Positions 1 through 9,397 of a stretch of DNA of 64,000 nucleotides are shown here, piece by piece (the first letter of the stretch is position 1; each line of letters opens with the position of its first letter). The position numbers were made by a program, and so were the translations under genes. This stretch comes from JAGVPT01 sp035505655 (lineage in GTDB: Bacteria; Bacteroidota; Ignavibacteria; UBA10030; UBA8401). Below the pieces are notes generated by a model that saw only the letters and a list, made by a program, of their open reading frames with translations, was not told the origin of the DNA and made no database searches. Where the stretch lies: NCBI GenBank assembly GCA_035505655.1, contig DATJQP010000098.1, positions 29,038 to 93,037 of the forward strand, written 5' to 3'.

Positions 1-1013
1 TCCCGGCTTATCTCCGCACGATCTACGCCCACGACCCTTTCTACAAGCATATCAAGAGCGTTTTCACGATTCACAACCTGGCATACCAGGGGGCATTCCC
101 CGAATCGTCCTTCGAGCATACCGGCCTTCCGGCGTCCGAGTTCAACAAAGAAGGGGTCGAATTCTACGGCAAGCTCAATTTCATGAAGGCAGGGCTGGTC
201 TATTCCGACCTCATCACGACGGTGAGCGAGAAGTATGCAGAGGAGATCTGCTCTTCCGAGGAGTTCGGCTGCGGCCTCGAGGGCGTTCTTCAGAAACGAC
301 GGTCTCACCTCCACGGAATCACGAACGGGATCGACTACGCGGTCTGGAACCCCGAGACGGACGAACACATTGTGAAGCGGTACGACGCCCGGACCCTCGA
401 AGGGAAGCTTGAAAACAAGCGCGAGCTTCTCTCCCGTTTCGGCCTTTCCTACAAGGAGAACGTCCCCCTCTTCGGGATCATTTCCCGCCTCGTGGACCAG
501 AAGGGGCTCGACCTCATCAAGGAGATCGCCGACGAGTTTATGAAGCTCGACGTTCAATTCGTCATGCTCGCCGCCGGAGAGAAGAAGTATCAGGAATATT
601 TCGAGTCGCTCCACAAGAAATACTCAGCGAAGATGGGAGTGTATATCGGATACAACGATGAGCTCGCTCATCTTATTGAAGCGGGATGCGACATGTATCT
701 CATGCCGTCGCGCTACGAGCCGTGCGGGCTCAACCAGCTTTACAGCCTCAAATACGGCACCGTCCCGATCGTCCGGGCGACCGGAGGACTCGAGGACACG
801 ATCCAGGACGTCGACGGCGGCACCGGCACCGGATTCAAGTTCACGAAGTACGATTCGAAAGAGCTCCTGAAGACGATACACCGCGCGCACAAGGCGTATC
901 ACGACTCCGCACTCTGGAAGAAGATCATCCGGAACGGGATGGCCCAGGACTTCTCGTGGGAATCGTCTGCAAGGAAATATACCAACCTCTATCGAACGCT
1001 CGTCAAGCAGTAG
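1..1013 (+). CDS. glgA: Glycogen synthase, C-terminal part (5' truncated by window edge)
   Basis: Glycogen synthase transfers glucose from ADP-glucose to the non-reducing end of a growing alpha-1,4-glucan. The reading frame is open from base 3 and gives 336 visible residues; a full enzyme has about 480-500, so roughly the first 150 residues lie outside the window. Visible landmarks are FTIHNLAYQG from the N-terminal Rossmann domain, ITNGIDYAVWNP, GIISRLVDQKGLDL at the start of the second Rossmann domain, and SRYEPCGLNQLYSLKYG followed by GGLEDTI, the sugar-nucleotide site with the retaining GT-B glutamate (GT5 family). The gene ends 6 bp before gmhB. The methionine at 183 is internal, not a start. 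Confidence 0.93.
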   Translation, partial: PAYLRTIYAHDPFYKHIKSVFTIHNLAYQGAFPESSFEHTGLPASEFNKEGVEFYGKLNFMKAGLVYSDLITTVSEKYAEEICSSEEFGCGLEGVLQKRRSHLHGITNGIDYAVWNPETDEHIVKRYDARTLEGKLENKRELLSRFGLSYKENVPLFGIISRLVDQKGLDLIKEIADEFMKLDVQFVMLAAGEKKYQEYFESLHKKYSAKMGVYIGYNDELAHLIEAGCDMYLMPSRYEPCGLNQLYSLKYGTVPIVRATGGLEDTIQDVDGGTGTGFKFTKYDSKELLKTIHRAHKAYHDSALWKKIIRNGMAQDFSWESSARKYTNLYRTLVKQ

Positions 1014-1019
1014 GAACCG

Positions 1020-1625
1020 ATGAACCGATCTCACATCGCTGTGTTCCTGGATCGCGACGGGACCGTGAACGTGGAAAAGGAGTATATTTCCTCCCCCGAC
1101 CAGCTCGAGCTTCTCCCCAACAGTGCACGCGCCATTCGCGAACTCAACGGTCTTGGAGCGAAGGTCTTCGTCATTACAAATCAATCCGGCGTCGCCCGTG
1201 GTCTCTTTTCCGAAGAGGACGTCGCCGTGATCCACAGCGCACTTCGCGCCCTTCTGAAGAAGGAAGAGGCCTTCGTCGACGACTTCTTCTATTGTCCTCA
1301 TCTCCCCGGCGCCGCGGTCCGACAGTATGACAAGGAATGCGAGTGCAGAAAGCCGAAGCCGGGGATGCTCCACGCCGCGGAGAAGAGGTATTCCATCGAT
1401 CTCAGCCGCTCCTTTGTTATCGGCGACCGGTGTATCGATATCCGCGCCGGGAAGGCGGTCGCTGCCGGCACGGTGATGGTTTCGACCGGCTACGGCGCCC
1501 GCGAGGTTGGTTCCTGCCGCAACGAGCCTGACTTCTACGCAGAAGATCTCTTGGAGGGAGTCCAATTCGTCAAGACGAAAATTCTCGAATCCGAACGCGC
1601 ACACCAGGTTTCCCGTCAGGCATGA
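1020..1625 (+). CDS. gmhB: D-glycero-D-manno-heptose-1,7-bisphosphate 7-phosphatase (HAD family)
   Basis: A 201-residue HAD phosphatase. GmhB removes the 7-phosphate of heptose bisphosphate on the way to ADP-heptose for the LPS core. The nucleophile loop DRDGTVN is at residues 11-17, TNQSG at 53-57, a zinc site of the GmhB type is formed by Cys92, His94, Cys107 and Cys109, RKPKPG follows, and the acidic metal site is GDRCIDI near 136. Length matches the family (about 180-200). Stop and next start overlap as ATGA at 1622. The related histidinol-phosphatase activity shares this fold, but the order of motifs and the zinc loop favour GmhB. Confidence 0.88.
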   Translation: MNRSHIAVFLDRDGTVNVEKEYISSPDQLELLPNSARAIRELNGLGAKVFVITNQSGVARGLFSEEDVAVIHSALRALLKKEEAFVDDFFYCPHLPGAAVRQYDKECECRKPKPGMLHAAEKRYSIDLSRSFVIGDRCIDIRAGKAVAAGTVMVSTGYGAREVGSCRNEPDFYAEDLLEGVQFVKTKILESERAHQVSRQA

Positions 1626-2815
1626 AATCGTTCTTGAAGACCATCGCCATTACCGCCGCAATCGCTGTGATCCTCACCGGATGCAGCAAGGAACCGTCGG
1701 CCGTCGGAATCAAACTCCTGCCGGCCGGTGAAAAATTCTCGGCTCACGAAACGACCTATGCGGCCTTCGCCGACACGGTGTTTACGGGAGTGGCGCTCAA
1801 CGGCGGCGGAACAAATATTCTGGTGGGCAATAGCGCCACCGTCGAATGCAGGGCGCTTCTCCGGTTCGACAACACCATCCCGGAGTCTCTCGCGACGGTG
1901 CAGATCGATTCCGCGCGCCTCGACCTCACTGTGAATTATAGCTGGAACATTCCGATCCCTGCTCCCTCGGCGACGTACGACATCGAGCAGGTTGGAACGC
2001 CATGGTCTTCCCTCACCGTGACCGCCGACTCGCTTTCCGGTCTGTCGATCTCGCCGACCGCTTCGATCCCCATCAGCGTGACGAGCCAGGATAGCTTCAA
2101 CGTGGGGAATATTCTTTCAGGCCAGGTCGACACCTCGTTGATGCGCAAATGGATTTCGATCAGCGCCGACACTGCCGACACGGTGACTCCACGCTTCTTC
2201 AGCATAGCCCTTGTGACCCATCCAGGATTCACGAATGTGGGGATCTGGGGATTCACCGGGTTCGGCACGAGTACTCCTCCTTCCCTCACCCTCATCTACG
2301 AGAAGAACGGAGTCAAGGATTCCGTCATTCTCAACTCGGGAGAGGGAACCTTCTTTGCGCTCGCGAAGGGGCCTCCCGCTGCGGCCTACCTCGATGTCCA
2401 GGGAGGACTCGCCCTCCGGAGCAAGGTGCGCTTCAGCATGAAACCTGTCTCCGACTCGGTCAACAAGGCAATCATCAACAACGCCACGATGCAGCTTACC
2501 CTTAACAGGTCGGCGAGCCTGCTCGGCGTGGGAAGCGTGGACAGCGTCGTCGCCTACTTCAGCGGGAGCGAGACGCCGCCGGATTCCGTCATCGCGTCCT
2601 ATTACGCCTACGGCTACCGACAGGACACGACGAGCAATATCTATGTCTTCAATGTTACGACGATGGCACAACTGTGGCTGAACAGCCCGTCGAACAATTT
2701 CGGCGTCGCGGTCCGCTCCCTGGGCGACAACGCCTCCGTCGACTACCACGCATTTTATACCGTGAAGGATACGGCGCACACTCCACGGATCCTCGTCACG
2801 TACACGAAGAGATGA
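1622..2815 (+). CDS. Lipoprotein of unknown function (DUF4270-like)
   Basis: A 397-residue secreted lipoprotein with a hydrophobic N-terminus and lipobox ILTGC, Cys21. After the signal comes SAVGIKLLPAGE, then a beta-rich, Ser/Thr-rich body with a possible internal duplication: two stretches of the type 'ALLRFDN...SARLDL' (about 80-105) and 'RSKVRFSMKP...ATMQLTL' (about 270-300). This resembles DUF4270 / DNRLRE-type surface proteins of Bacteroidota, but the match is from memory and weak. Start and stop overlap both neighbours by 4 bp, so it is co-transcribed with gmhB and the barrel protein downstream, suggesting an outer-membrane location. No catalytic motif seen. Confidence 0.7.
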   Translation: MKSFLKTIAITAAIAVILTGCSKEPSAVGIKLLPAGEKFSAHETTYAAFADTVFTGVALNGGGTNILVGNSATVECRALLRFDNTIPESLATVQIDSARLDLTVNYSWNIPIPAPSATYDIEQVGTPWSSLTVTADSLSGLSISPTASIPISVTSQDSFNVGNILSGQVDTSLMRKWISISADTADTVTPRFFSIALVTHPGFTNVGIWGFTGFGTSTPPSLTLIYEKNGVKDSVILNSGEGTFFALAKGPPAAAYLDVQGGLALRSKVRFSMKPVSDSVNKAIINNATMQLTLNRSASLLGVGSVDSVVAYFSGSETPPDSVIASYYAYGYRQDTTSNIYVFNVTTMAQLWLNSPSNNFGVAVRSLGDNASVDYHAFYTVKDTAHTPRILVTYTKR

Positions 2816-4083
2816 ATGTTGCCATGATACCGACCCGTTGCCGGATCCTTCTGCTCTTCCTCGCCGTGTGGACCTCTCCCCTCTTCGCGGGAGAGGGGTC
2901 GATCTATTCGCGCTACGGCGTCGGGGACATCGTCACATTCACGAGCACCAGAACCGTTGGGATGGGCGGGACGGGGATTGCGATGATCACGGACGGGTAC
3001 GTCAACGGTACGAACCCCGCGGCACTCGGGATTCTCTCCCGGGTACAGTATTCCGCGGACTACCAGTATCAGGGCTATAAGATGAACGACGGGACCGGAT
3101 CCAACTTCCTGACCACCGGGACCGTGCAATCGGCGCTGCTCGCCCTCCCCGTTTACACACCGTACGGGGTCACGATCGGCGTCGGCCTGCTCCCTTTCAG
3201 CCAGACCGCCTACGACGTCAAGGAGAACGACACGGAAGCAGGACAGAACATCACACAGATCTTCGACGGAGTCGGGGGACTTTCGTCGGCTCAGGTGAGC
3301 CTTTCGGTTTCCCCTGAGACAGACCTCTACCTCGGCGGAACGTTTCATTACATTTTCGGGAATGCCGATTACCGTCAGCGGTTGGAATACCCCGATGCCG
3401 GATACTTCACGACCGACGAAGATAGGATCGTTTCACTCGAGGGATTCGGAGGAACCGTCGGCGCGGCCTTCACGGGTTTCGGGAAACTCTTCGGCCTCTC
3501 GAAGGAGAAAAAGCTTGCGCTCGGGGCGACGTTTTTCACCGGTACGAAGATGGACGCGAAAGAGGAACTGATCGAGAATTTTGTCACTTCGGCAGAGACG
3601 ACGTCGGTCGCCTACGGGAATGCGAAGATCCCGATGAGCATTGCCCTCGGGCTGATGTTCCAGGCGAACGAAAAGCTTCTCTTCGCGTGCGATGCCCGGT
3701 TCCAGAGCTGGAACGACTACACCTACTTCGGAGTACATCCGTCCGAGATCCGGAACAGCTCGCGGTACGGAATCGGCCTGGAGTACGCACCCAGGGCAAC
3801 TCTCGGCGAGTCGTTTTTCCGGCAGGTGCAGTACCGGGCCGGAGTGTACACGGAGGCGACCTATCTGATGCTTGACGGGGAACAAATCAAAGATTACTTC
3901 GTGACCGGAGGCGTGGGGCTCCCCCTGTACTTCGGTCAGGATAGCGAGGGACGACTGAATCTCGGTCTCGAATATGGCGTCCGGGGTACAACCTCGAACG
4001 GCCTCGAGCTTGACCACATAATCCGTTTTACCATATCGGTGAGCGGCAGCGACACCTGGTTTACACCCACGGAGATAAACTGA
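2812..4083 (+). CDS. Outer-membrane beta-barrel protein (FadL/PorV-like N-terminus)
   Basis: A 423-residue protein with a Sec signal peptide (hydrophobic core RILLLFLAVW, cleavage likely after LFA). The mature N-terminus has GSIYSRYGVGDI, then RTVGMGGTGIAM and NGTNPAALG, a signature shared by FadL/PorV-type barrels of the FCB group, followed by alternating strands to an aromatic-rich end. Start ATG 2812 overlaps the preceding stop (ATGA); ATG 2824 is a possible alternative. Its job (transporter, T9SS shuttle or structural) cannot be told from sequence; the upstream lipoprotein may be a partner. The stop overlaps rpiB (TGATG). Confidence 0.75.
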   Translation: MNVAMIPTRCRILLLFLAVWTSPLFAGEGSIYSRYGVGDIVTFTSTRTVGMGGTGIAMITDGYVNGTNPAALGILSRVQYSADYQYQGYKMNDGTGSNFLTTGTVQSALLALPVYTPYGVTIGVGLLPFSQTAYDVKENDTEAGQNITQIFDGVGGLSSAQVSLSVSPETDLYLGGTFHYIFGNADYRQRLEYPDAGYFTTDEDRIVSLEGFGGTVGAAFTGFGKLFGLSKEKKLALGATFFTGTKMDAKEELIENFVTSAETTSVAYGNAKIPMSIALGLMFQANEKLLFACDARFQSWNDYTYFGVHPSEIRNSSRYGIGLEYAPRATLGESFFRQVQYRAGVYTEATYLMLDGEQIKDYFVTGGVGLPLYFGQDSEGRLNLGLEYGVRGTTSNGLELDHIIRFTISVSGSDTWFTPTEIN

Positions 4084-4520
4084 TGATAGCGCTCGCAAGC
4101 GACCATGCCGGCTACGCCTACAAGGAGAAAGTCAAGCCGATCCTTACCGACCTGCAGCTTCCCTTCACCGATTTCGGGGCAAACTCGAATGAATCGACCG
4201 ATTATCCGGACTACGCCCATGCCGCGGCGGTAGCCATCTCGAAGGGAGAGTGCGAGAAAGGAATCTTTATTTGCGGAACCGGCATCGGGATGTCGATCGT
4301 GGCGAACAAGCACAAGGGAGTGCGTGCGGCCGCGTGCGAGACCCTCGAAGCGGTTGAGCTCTCCCGAAAACACAACGACGCGAATGTCCTCTGCCTGGGA
4401 GAGCGGCTCATCACGTGGGAAGAGGCCCAGGAGATGATCCGCGTTTTTCTCAAGACTGAGTTTGAAGGGGGAAGGCATGAGCGGCGCGTCGGAAAGATCC
4501 ACTCGCTCACCTCGTGCTGA
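4083..4520 (+). CDS. rpiB: Ribose-5-phosphate isomerase B
   Basis: A 145-residue RpiB/LacAB-family enzyme that interconverts ribose 5-phosphate and ribulose 5-phosphate in the pentose phosphate pathway. Visible motifs are SDHAGYAYKE at the start, DYPDYAHAAA, the anion-hole loop ICGTGIGMSIVANK with catalytic Cys64, RKHNDAN with His97, and LGERL. Length fits the family (about 145-150). The ATG overlaps the stop of the barrel gene. An in-frame lactose-type isomerase is excluded only by resemblance, so the substrate is inferred. Confidence 0.93.
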   Translation: MIALASDHAGYAYKEKVKPILTDLQLPFTDFGANSNESTDYPDYAHAAAVAISKGECEKGIFICGTGIGMSIVANKHKGVRAAACETLEAVELSRKHNDANVLCLGERLITWEEAQEMIRVFLKTEFEGGRHERRVGKIHSLTSC

Positions 4521-4620
4521 ACCCAATGCGCGGTCCCTCTCCTGCCATCTGCGGAACTTGGAGTAAAAAGAGGAGCGGCAGCCTGTAGCGGGAGGTCACC
4601 CCGAATCCATCCACACCAGC

Positions 4621-5916
4621 ATGAATACACTTCAGCAGTCAGACCCGGAAGTCTACGGAGCTGTCAAGAATGAGCTCCACCGGCAGAACACCAAGCTTGA
4701 GCTCATTGCCTCGGAAAACTTCGTAAGCCCGGCGGTCCTTGAGGCGGCCGGAAGCGTGATGACGAATAAATACGCCGAGGGGTACCCCGGCAAGCGCTAC
4801 TACGGAGGGTGCGAATATGTCGACGTCGCCGAAGAGCTGGCCCGGACAAGGGTGAAGAAACTATTCGGCGCCGAGTATGCCAACGTCCAGCCTCACTCCG
4901 GCTCCCAGGCGAACATGGCGGTCTATTTTACTTTCATCAAGCCGGGAGACACAGTCCTTGGGATGAACCTTTCTCATGGCGGGCACCTTACCCACGGTTC
5001 CTCCGTCAACTTCTCCGGACAATTCTACCGGTTCGTTGCGTACGGGGTGTCGCGCGAGACCGGCAGGATCGACTACGATGAAGTCGCGGAGGTCGCGCGA
5101 AGAGAGCATCCGAAGCTCATCACGGTCGGGGCAAGCGCTTATTCCCGCACCATCGACTACCGCAGGTTCCGGGAAATCGCCGACTCCGTGGGTGCGTTCC
5201 TTTTCGCCGACATCGCCCATCCGGCTGGACTCATTGCATCGAAACTGCTCGACGACCCGATTCCGCATTGTCATGTCGTCTCCTCGACGACGCACAAAAC
5301 ACTCCGAGGACCCAGAGGAGGGATCGTCCTCATGGGAAAGGATTTCGAGAACCCCTTTGGAGCCGTCGCGCCGAAATCGGGGAGGACAAAAATGATGTCC
5401 GAGCTTGTCGATTCGATGGTAATCCCCGGCATTCAGGGGGGGCCGTTGATGCACATCATCGCGGCAAAGGCGGTCGCATTCGGGGAAGCTCTTCTCCCCT
5501 CCTTCAAAGAGTACTCCAGACAGGTGATCGCGAACGCGCAGGCGCTTGCCGGCGCGATGACGGATCGAGGATACACCGTCGTCTCCGGCGGCACCGACAA
5601 TCATCTGATGCTCATCGACTTGAGGAACAAGGACGTCACCGGGAAAGCCGCTCAGGAAGCGCTCGATGAAGCCGGCATCACCGTCAACAAGAACGCCGTT
5701 CCGTACGACGACAAGTCTCCGCTCATTACGAGCGGCATCCGCATGGGCAGTCCCGCCCTCACCACGCGCGGGATGAAAGAGGCTGAAATGCGGGCGGTCG
5801 CGGGACTCATCGATGATGTCCTCCGGAATATCGGCGACCCCAGGAGGGCACAGGAGGTGAGAAACAAAGTGATGGAACTCTGCGCAGGGTTCCCGCTCTA
5901 CAAGGAAATGGCGTAA
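4621..5916 (+). CDS. glyA: Serine hydroxymethyltransferase
   Basis: A 431-residue PLP enzyme that converts serine and tetrahydrofolate to glycine and 5,10-methylene-THF, a main source of one-carbon units. Motifs: ELIASENFVSPAVLEA, TNKYAEGYPGKRYYGGCEYVD, NVQPHSGSQAN, and the PLP-lysine loop VSSTTHKTLRGPRGG with Lys226. Length is as expected (about 415-435). A 100-bp gap without a clear riboswitch separates it from rpiB; tatC follows 13 bp downstream. Confidence 0.97.
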   Translation: MNTLQQSDPEVYGAVKNELHRQNTKLELIASENFVSPAVLEAAGSVMTNKYAEGYPGKRYYGGCEYVDVAEELARTRVKKLFGAEYANVQPHSGSQANMAVYFTFIKPGDTVLGMNLSHGGHLTHGSSVNFSGQFYRFVAYGVSRETGRIDYDEVAEVARREHPKLITVGASAYSRTIDYRRFREIADSVGAFLFADIAHPAGLIASKLLDDPIPHCHVVSSTTHKTLRGPRGGIVLMGKDFENPFGAVAPKSGRTKMMSELVDSMVIPGIQGGPLMHIIAAKAVAFGEALLPSFKEYSRQVIANAQALAGAMTDRGYTVVSGGTDNHLMLIDLRNKDVTGKAAQEALDEAGITVNKNAVPYDDKSPLITSGIRMGSPALTTRGMKEAEMRAVAGLIDDVLRNIGDPRRAQEVRNKVMELCAGFPLYKEMA

Positions 5917-5929
5917 CCAGATATCCTCA

Positions 5930-6688
5930 ATGGCGGACCAGACGGCTAACGGCGGCGAAGGGGGAAAAGAGATGTCGTTCTTCGATCACCTCGAAGAACT
6001 CCGCTGGAGAATTATCAAGGCGGTCGTCGCCGTCGTCATCGCTTCCATTGCGTGCGCCTTCTTTTCCGATTTTCTCGTCCAGACGGTCCTCCTCAGCCCT
6101 CTTCGGGCCGCCCATCTCAAAGTCCAGGTTCTCACCCCCTACGGGATCATGCTCCTCTACATGGAGGTGGTCCTCTTCGCCGGCCTCATCGTCTCAATGC
6201 CGGTGATTCTCTACCAGATCTGGAGGTTTATCGCTCCGGGGCTGATGCCGAACGAGCGACACTATGTCTGGCGCATCGTCTTCTTCACGACCTTCTGCTT
6301 TCTCCTCGGGGTGGTCTTCGGCTACTTCGTCCTTGTGCCGACGGCTCTCGCCTTCTTCGCCGGGTTCGGGACTCAGAACATCGATCTCAACATCGCGGCC
6401 GACCGGTACATCAGCTTCATGCTCAGCCTCATCGTCGGCGCGGGGCTCGTCTTTGAGCTGCCGATGATTTCGTACTTCCTGACGAAGCTCGGCATTCTCA
6501 CGCCGGCGTTCATGCGGCACTATCGGCGGCATGCGATCGTCGCCATCCTCATCATCGCCGCGGTGGTAACGCCTACCCCCGATATCGTAACACAGAGTCT
6601 CCTTGCCGCCCCGATGTTTGTCCTCTACGAAATCAGCATCATCGTATCCAAGTTCGCTCAGAAAAGAGAACCCGAAACTGCCTCATGA
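5930..6688 (+). CDS. tatC: Twin-arginine translocase subunit TatC
   Basis: A 252-residue inner-membrane protein with six predicted transmembrane helices. TatC binds twin-arginine signal peptides and forms the core of the Tat export pore for folded proteins. The N-terminal hallmark SFFDHLEELRWRI is at about residues 18-30, and YQIWRFIAPGLMPNER lies in the first periplasmic/cytoplasmic loop region. No tatA/B gene is next to it. The 3' end overlaps the next gene by 4 bp. Confidence 0.95.
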   Translation: MADQTANGGEGGKEMSFFDHLEELRWRIIKAVVAVVIASIACAFFSDFLVQTVLLSPLRAAHLKVQVLTPYGIMLLYMEVVLFAGLIVSMPVILYQIWRFIAPGLMPNERHYVWRIVFFTTFCFLLGVVFGYFVLVPTALAFFAGFGTQNIDLNIAADRYISFMLSLIVGAGLVFELPMISYFLTKLGILTPAFMRHYRRHAIVAILIIAAVVTPTPDIVTQSLLAAPMFVLYEISIIVSKFAQKREPETAS

Positions 6689-7674
6689 AACGCTCCCGTC
6701 CGGCCGATCTCGACGATATCAAGGCTCCCGTGAGCGCCGAGCTGGACAGATTTGCCCAGCACTTCAAGGAGGCGATGCGGTCGAACGTCAGGCTCGTTGA
6801 CACGATCGCCAGGTATGTCGTGAAGCAGAAGGGGAAGAGAATCCGCCCAATCGTCGTCTTCCTCACCGCCAAGGCCTGCGGCGCCGTCAACGAAAGCACG
6901 TTCAGGGGAGCCACCCTCGTCGAGATCCTCCACACAGCCACGCTTGTCCATGACGACGTCGTCGACGACGCCGATACGCGACGGGGGCTTGCCTCCATCA
7001 ACGCCGTGTGGAAGAACAAGGTGGCTGTGCTGATGGGCGACTACCTTCTTTCGACGGGGCTCATGCTCTCGCTGAAGTATGAGGACCACTACTTCCTGCG
7101 AACGGTCTCCGATGCCGTACGCCGAATGAGCGAAGGGGAGATCCTTCAGATCCAGAAGAGCCGGGAACTCGACATCGACGAGCCGACCTACCTGAAAATT
7201 ATTTCCGACAAGACAGCCTCACTCCTCTCGACCTGTTCCGAAATCGGGGCGGCGAGCGCGACGCCGGATCCGGAGGTCAGGAAGCTCATGAGGCAGTTCG
7301 GCGAGAATGTGGGGATGGCGTTTCAAATCCGGGACGACCTCTTCGACTACACGAGCCGCATGAGCATCATCGGGAAACCGACCGGCGGCGACATGAAGGA
7401 AAAGAAGATCACCCTCCCCCTTATCCACGCCCTTTCAAAAGCTCCAAAGAAGGAAATGCGGAGGATACTCAGAACGATCAGAGCCGGGGCGAAGGGGAGG
7501 GATGTCGAAAACGTCGTTGCGTTCGTGCGGCAGTACGGCGGCATCGACTACGCGGTGTCGAAAGCGGAATTCTACAGCGATCAAGCTCGCCAGTGCCTCT
7601 CGTCCCTCCCGGAATCTACGGCCAGGGAAGCGCTCTTCATGTTTGTTGACTTCGTCATGGAGCGGACGAAGTAG
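6685..7674 (+). CDS. ispB: Long-chain (E)-polyprenyl diphosphate synthase
   Basis: A 329-residue trans-prenyltransferase that adds isopentenyl units to an allylic diphosphate, probably for the menaquinone side chain. It has GKRIRP, the first aspartate-rich motif DDVVD (residues 90-94) followed by RRG, and the second motif IRDDLFDY. Small residues (Ala85, Thr86) four to five places before the first motif are those found in long-chain rather than farnesyl enzymes. Gene overlaps tatC by 4 bp. The exact chain length is not readable from sequence. Confidence 0.9.
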   Translation: MKRSRPADLDDIKAPVSAELDRFAQHFKEAMRSNVRLVDTIARYVVKQKGKRIRPIVVFLTAKACGAVNESTFRGATLVEILHTATLVHDDVVDDADTRRGLASINAVWKNKVAVLMGDYLLSTGLMLSLKYEDHYFLRTVSDAVRRMSEGEILQIQKSRELDIDEPTYLKIISDKTASLLSTCSEIGAASATPDPEVRKLMRQFGENVGMAFQIRDDLFDYTSRMSIIGKPTGGDMKEKKITLPLIHALSKAPKKEMRRILRTIRAGAKGRDVENVVAFVRQYGGIDYAVSKAEFYSDQARQCLSSLPESTAREALFMFVDFVMERTK

Positions 7675-7684
7675 CCCTCAAAGT

Positions 7685-7948
7685 CTACGCCCCTCCGCCC
7701 TGCGACTTTCCTTCCATTTCCTCGCCAACCTCCTCTTCATAGGAGAGGGTCTTCAGGATAGCCGAGAATCTTGGCGGCATCGCCGCAAAAGCATGCTCCC
7801 AGCAGAGCCTGTTGCCGATGAACCAGTTGGCGAGCGTGTCGCCGTCGTCGTTCGTCCAGCGGTCCCAATGCCCGTCCCCAGGCCTCTGAATTCTCCAGCT
7901 AAATTTCTTGCCGCATTTCGTGCATGAACCTTTTTTCGACATCGACAT
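7685..7948 (-). CDS. Small Cys-containing protein of unknown function
   Basis: An 87-residue protein. The chosen ATG (7948) has GGAGAG just upstream on the minus strand. It opens with SMSKKGSCTKCGKKFSW, a CxxC knuckle, and has a second Cys/His group in LCWEHAF about 35 residues on, separated by a Trp-rich stretch (GHWDRWTNDDGD). This could bind one zinc ion in a treble-clef-like fold. It starts 19 bp after the NlpC/P60 gene and is probably its co-transcribed partner. Not recognised further. Confidence 0.65.
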   Translation of the reverse strand: MSMSKKGSCTKCGKKFSWRIQRPGDGHWDRWTNDDGDTLANWFIGNRLCWEHAFAAMPPRFSAILKTLSYEEEVGEEMEGKSQGGGA

Positions 7949-7967
7949 AGGACTCTCCGGAATAGTT

Positions 7968-9155
7968 TCACTGATGAAGCGTCTTGTCAGCGGAGACGAC
8001 TCGGTCAGGGAGAACTCTCCGCGCGCAGATGAATGATCGCAGCTTATTCGGGTCGAAAAGAGGGGAAGAAGGGTCAAGACTGTTGATCTTCACCTTCCCC
8101 GATGCATGGATGAATGTCCGGTCCTGGAGATACATGACGACGTGAAGAATCTGTCCCGGCCTCTGATCAATCCCCTTCCTTCCAAAGAAGAGAAGGTCCC
8201 CCTTTTTGAGATTCTCAAATTTCGCTCCAGGAGAAACCGGAACCCCCTGCTCGGCTTGCTGGTTCGCATCCCTGCTCAGCTGGATGCCGTTGAGCATGTA
8301 GACGGTCTTCGTGAAACCGGAGCAATCGAGGGCTCGTGTTGAAGTCCCACCCCACAGATATGGCACACCGAGCAGGGACTTCGCAATCCGTTCTATCCCT
8401 TCCGGTGTCGCTCGAGTTCTCTCTTTCCACACGTCATAGTCACTCACGGAGGAGGCCGGAATAAAACCCTGCCTGCCGTCCGGAAGGGAAACTCTCATCC
8501 AGCCCCCGGTCGATCCAGAAGTGCGGAGCAACGCTCCCGCCACGACATCGGTCACCGGGGTGGATGAAGAACGCGGCTCCACCCGCACCGCCCCGTACGT
8601 CGAGAGAACGATTTCCCGTGGACTTGTTATCCACGCATCGAGCTCGGCGCGCGTGCAAAGGACGAACGACTCCATGCGCATCCATCCGAGATACCTATCG
8701 GGAGTCTGCACGTAAGACCACTCCCCGGACTCGCGAAGGAGCTTCACGGGCGTGCCGAGAAGTGCCTGCGATACAAGCTCTGTCGACTCGTCGGGATCCC
8801 GCCTCATGTTTGCCACGCTGACGTCCACTATTCCCCACACCCTGCTCCCGAGGCTCGGATCGGGGAGAACCCGGATATTGTCGGTCACTCTTTTGACATA
8901 CGGAGAGACTGTGCCGATGACGGCGGCCTTTGCGTTCCGGTCGTCAACCTCTCCCGAAAGCTCAATGCCCTTGTTCGTCCGGCTCAGGGTCACCCGAAAG
9001 ACCGACGTTCTCGCATCCGGCGCATACTTCGATCCCATTGAGGCGATCATTCCTTCGAGCCGGCGATTCTCACCGGAGAGATCGGCGCAGCCGGAGAGAG
9101 CGATCCAATACGCCGCTACGAGAACTGCCAGAAGGCTACGTCCGATCAGAGTCAT
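7968..9155 (-). CDS. NlpC/P60 peptidoglycan hydrolase lipoprotein with SH3 domains
   Basis: A 395-residue lipoprotein (lipobox ALSGC, Cys23) that probably cuts peptide cross-links in peptidoglycan. Order of domains: signal and lipid anchor; a BON-like segment at about 50-98 (GIELSGEVDDRNAKAAVIG); two bacterial SH3 domains at about 105-165 and 180-235; and a C-terminal NlpC/P60 domain with the catalytic Cys278 in DCSGF, His338 in LHVVMYL and a polar third residue region near His350 (FIHASGKV). ATG 9155 is preferred over an in-frame TTG at 9182 because the signal peptide starts there. AT-rich DNA upstream (9225-9260) may hold its promoter. Confidence 0.88.
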   Translation of the reverse strand: MTLIGRSLLAVLVAAYWIALSGCADLSGENRRLEGMIASMGSKYAPDARTSVFRVTLSRTNKGIELSGEVDDRNAKAAVIGTVSPYVKRVTDNIRVLPDPSLGSRVWGIVDVSVANMRRDPDESTELVSQALLGTPVKLLRESGEWSYVQTPDRYLGWMRMESFVLCTRAELDAWITSPREIVLSTYGAVRVEPRSSSTPVTDVVAGALLRTSGSTGGWMRVSLPDGRQGFIPASSVSDYDVWKERTRATPEGIERIAKSLLGVPYLWGGTSTRALDCSGFTKTVYMLNGIQLSRDANQQAEQGVPVSPGAKFENLKKGDLLFFGRKGIDQRPGQILHVVMYLQDRTFIHASGKVKINSLDPSSPLFDPNKLRSFICARRVLPDRVVSADKTLHQ

Positions 9156-9397
9156 GAAAGGTTCGCCCCGGATTATTGCCAATGCGACGGGTTTCTTGCT
9201 TCTTCATCCCGTCGAATATCCAACATTAAAATATATCAAATCGGCAAAAAAAACGCGAATGAAACGACAGTCCGATGCAAGCGTGTTGACCGAGGTTCCC
9301 CCCTTCCGGCACCGAACCGCGGATAACGACACGACGCCATCCCCCACCGGTCTCTCGTGAGATCCGACACGGCTCTCTTCTTTCGTTTTGTCCGGCC

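Noticed and set aside
624..1604. 326-codon minus-strand open frame
   Set aside because: Antisense to glgA and gmhB, low-complexity Arg/Val/Gly-rich translation, no motif; shadow of high-GC coding.
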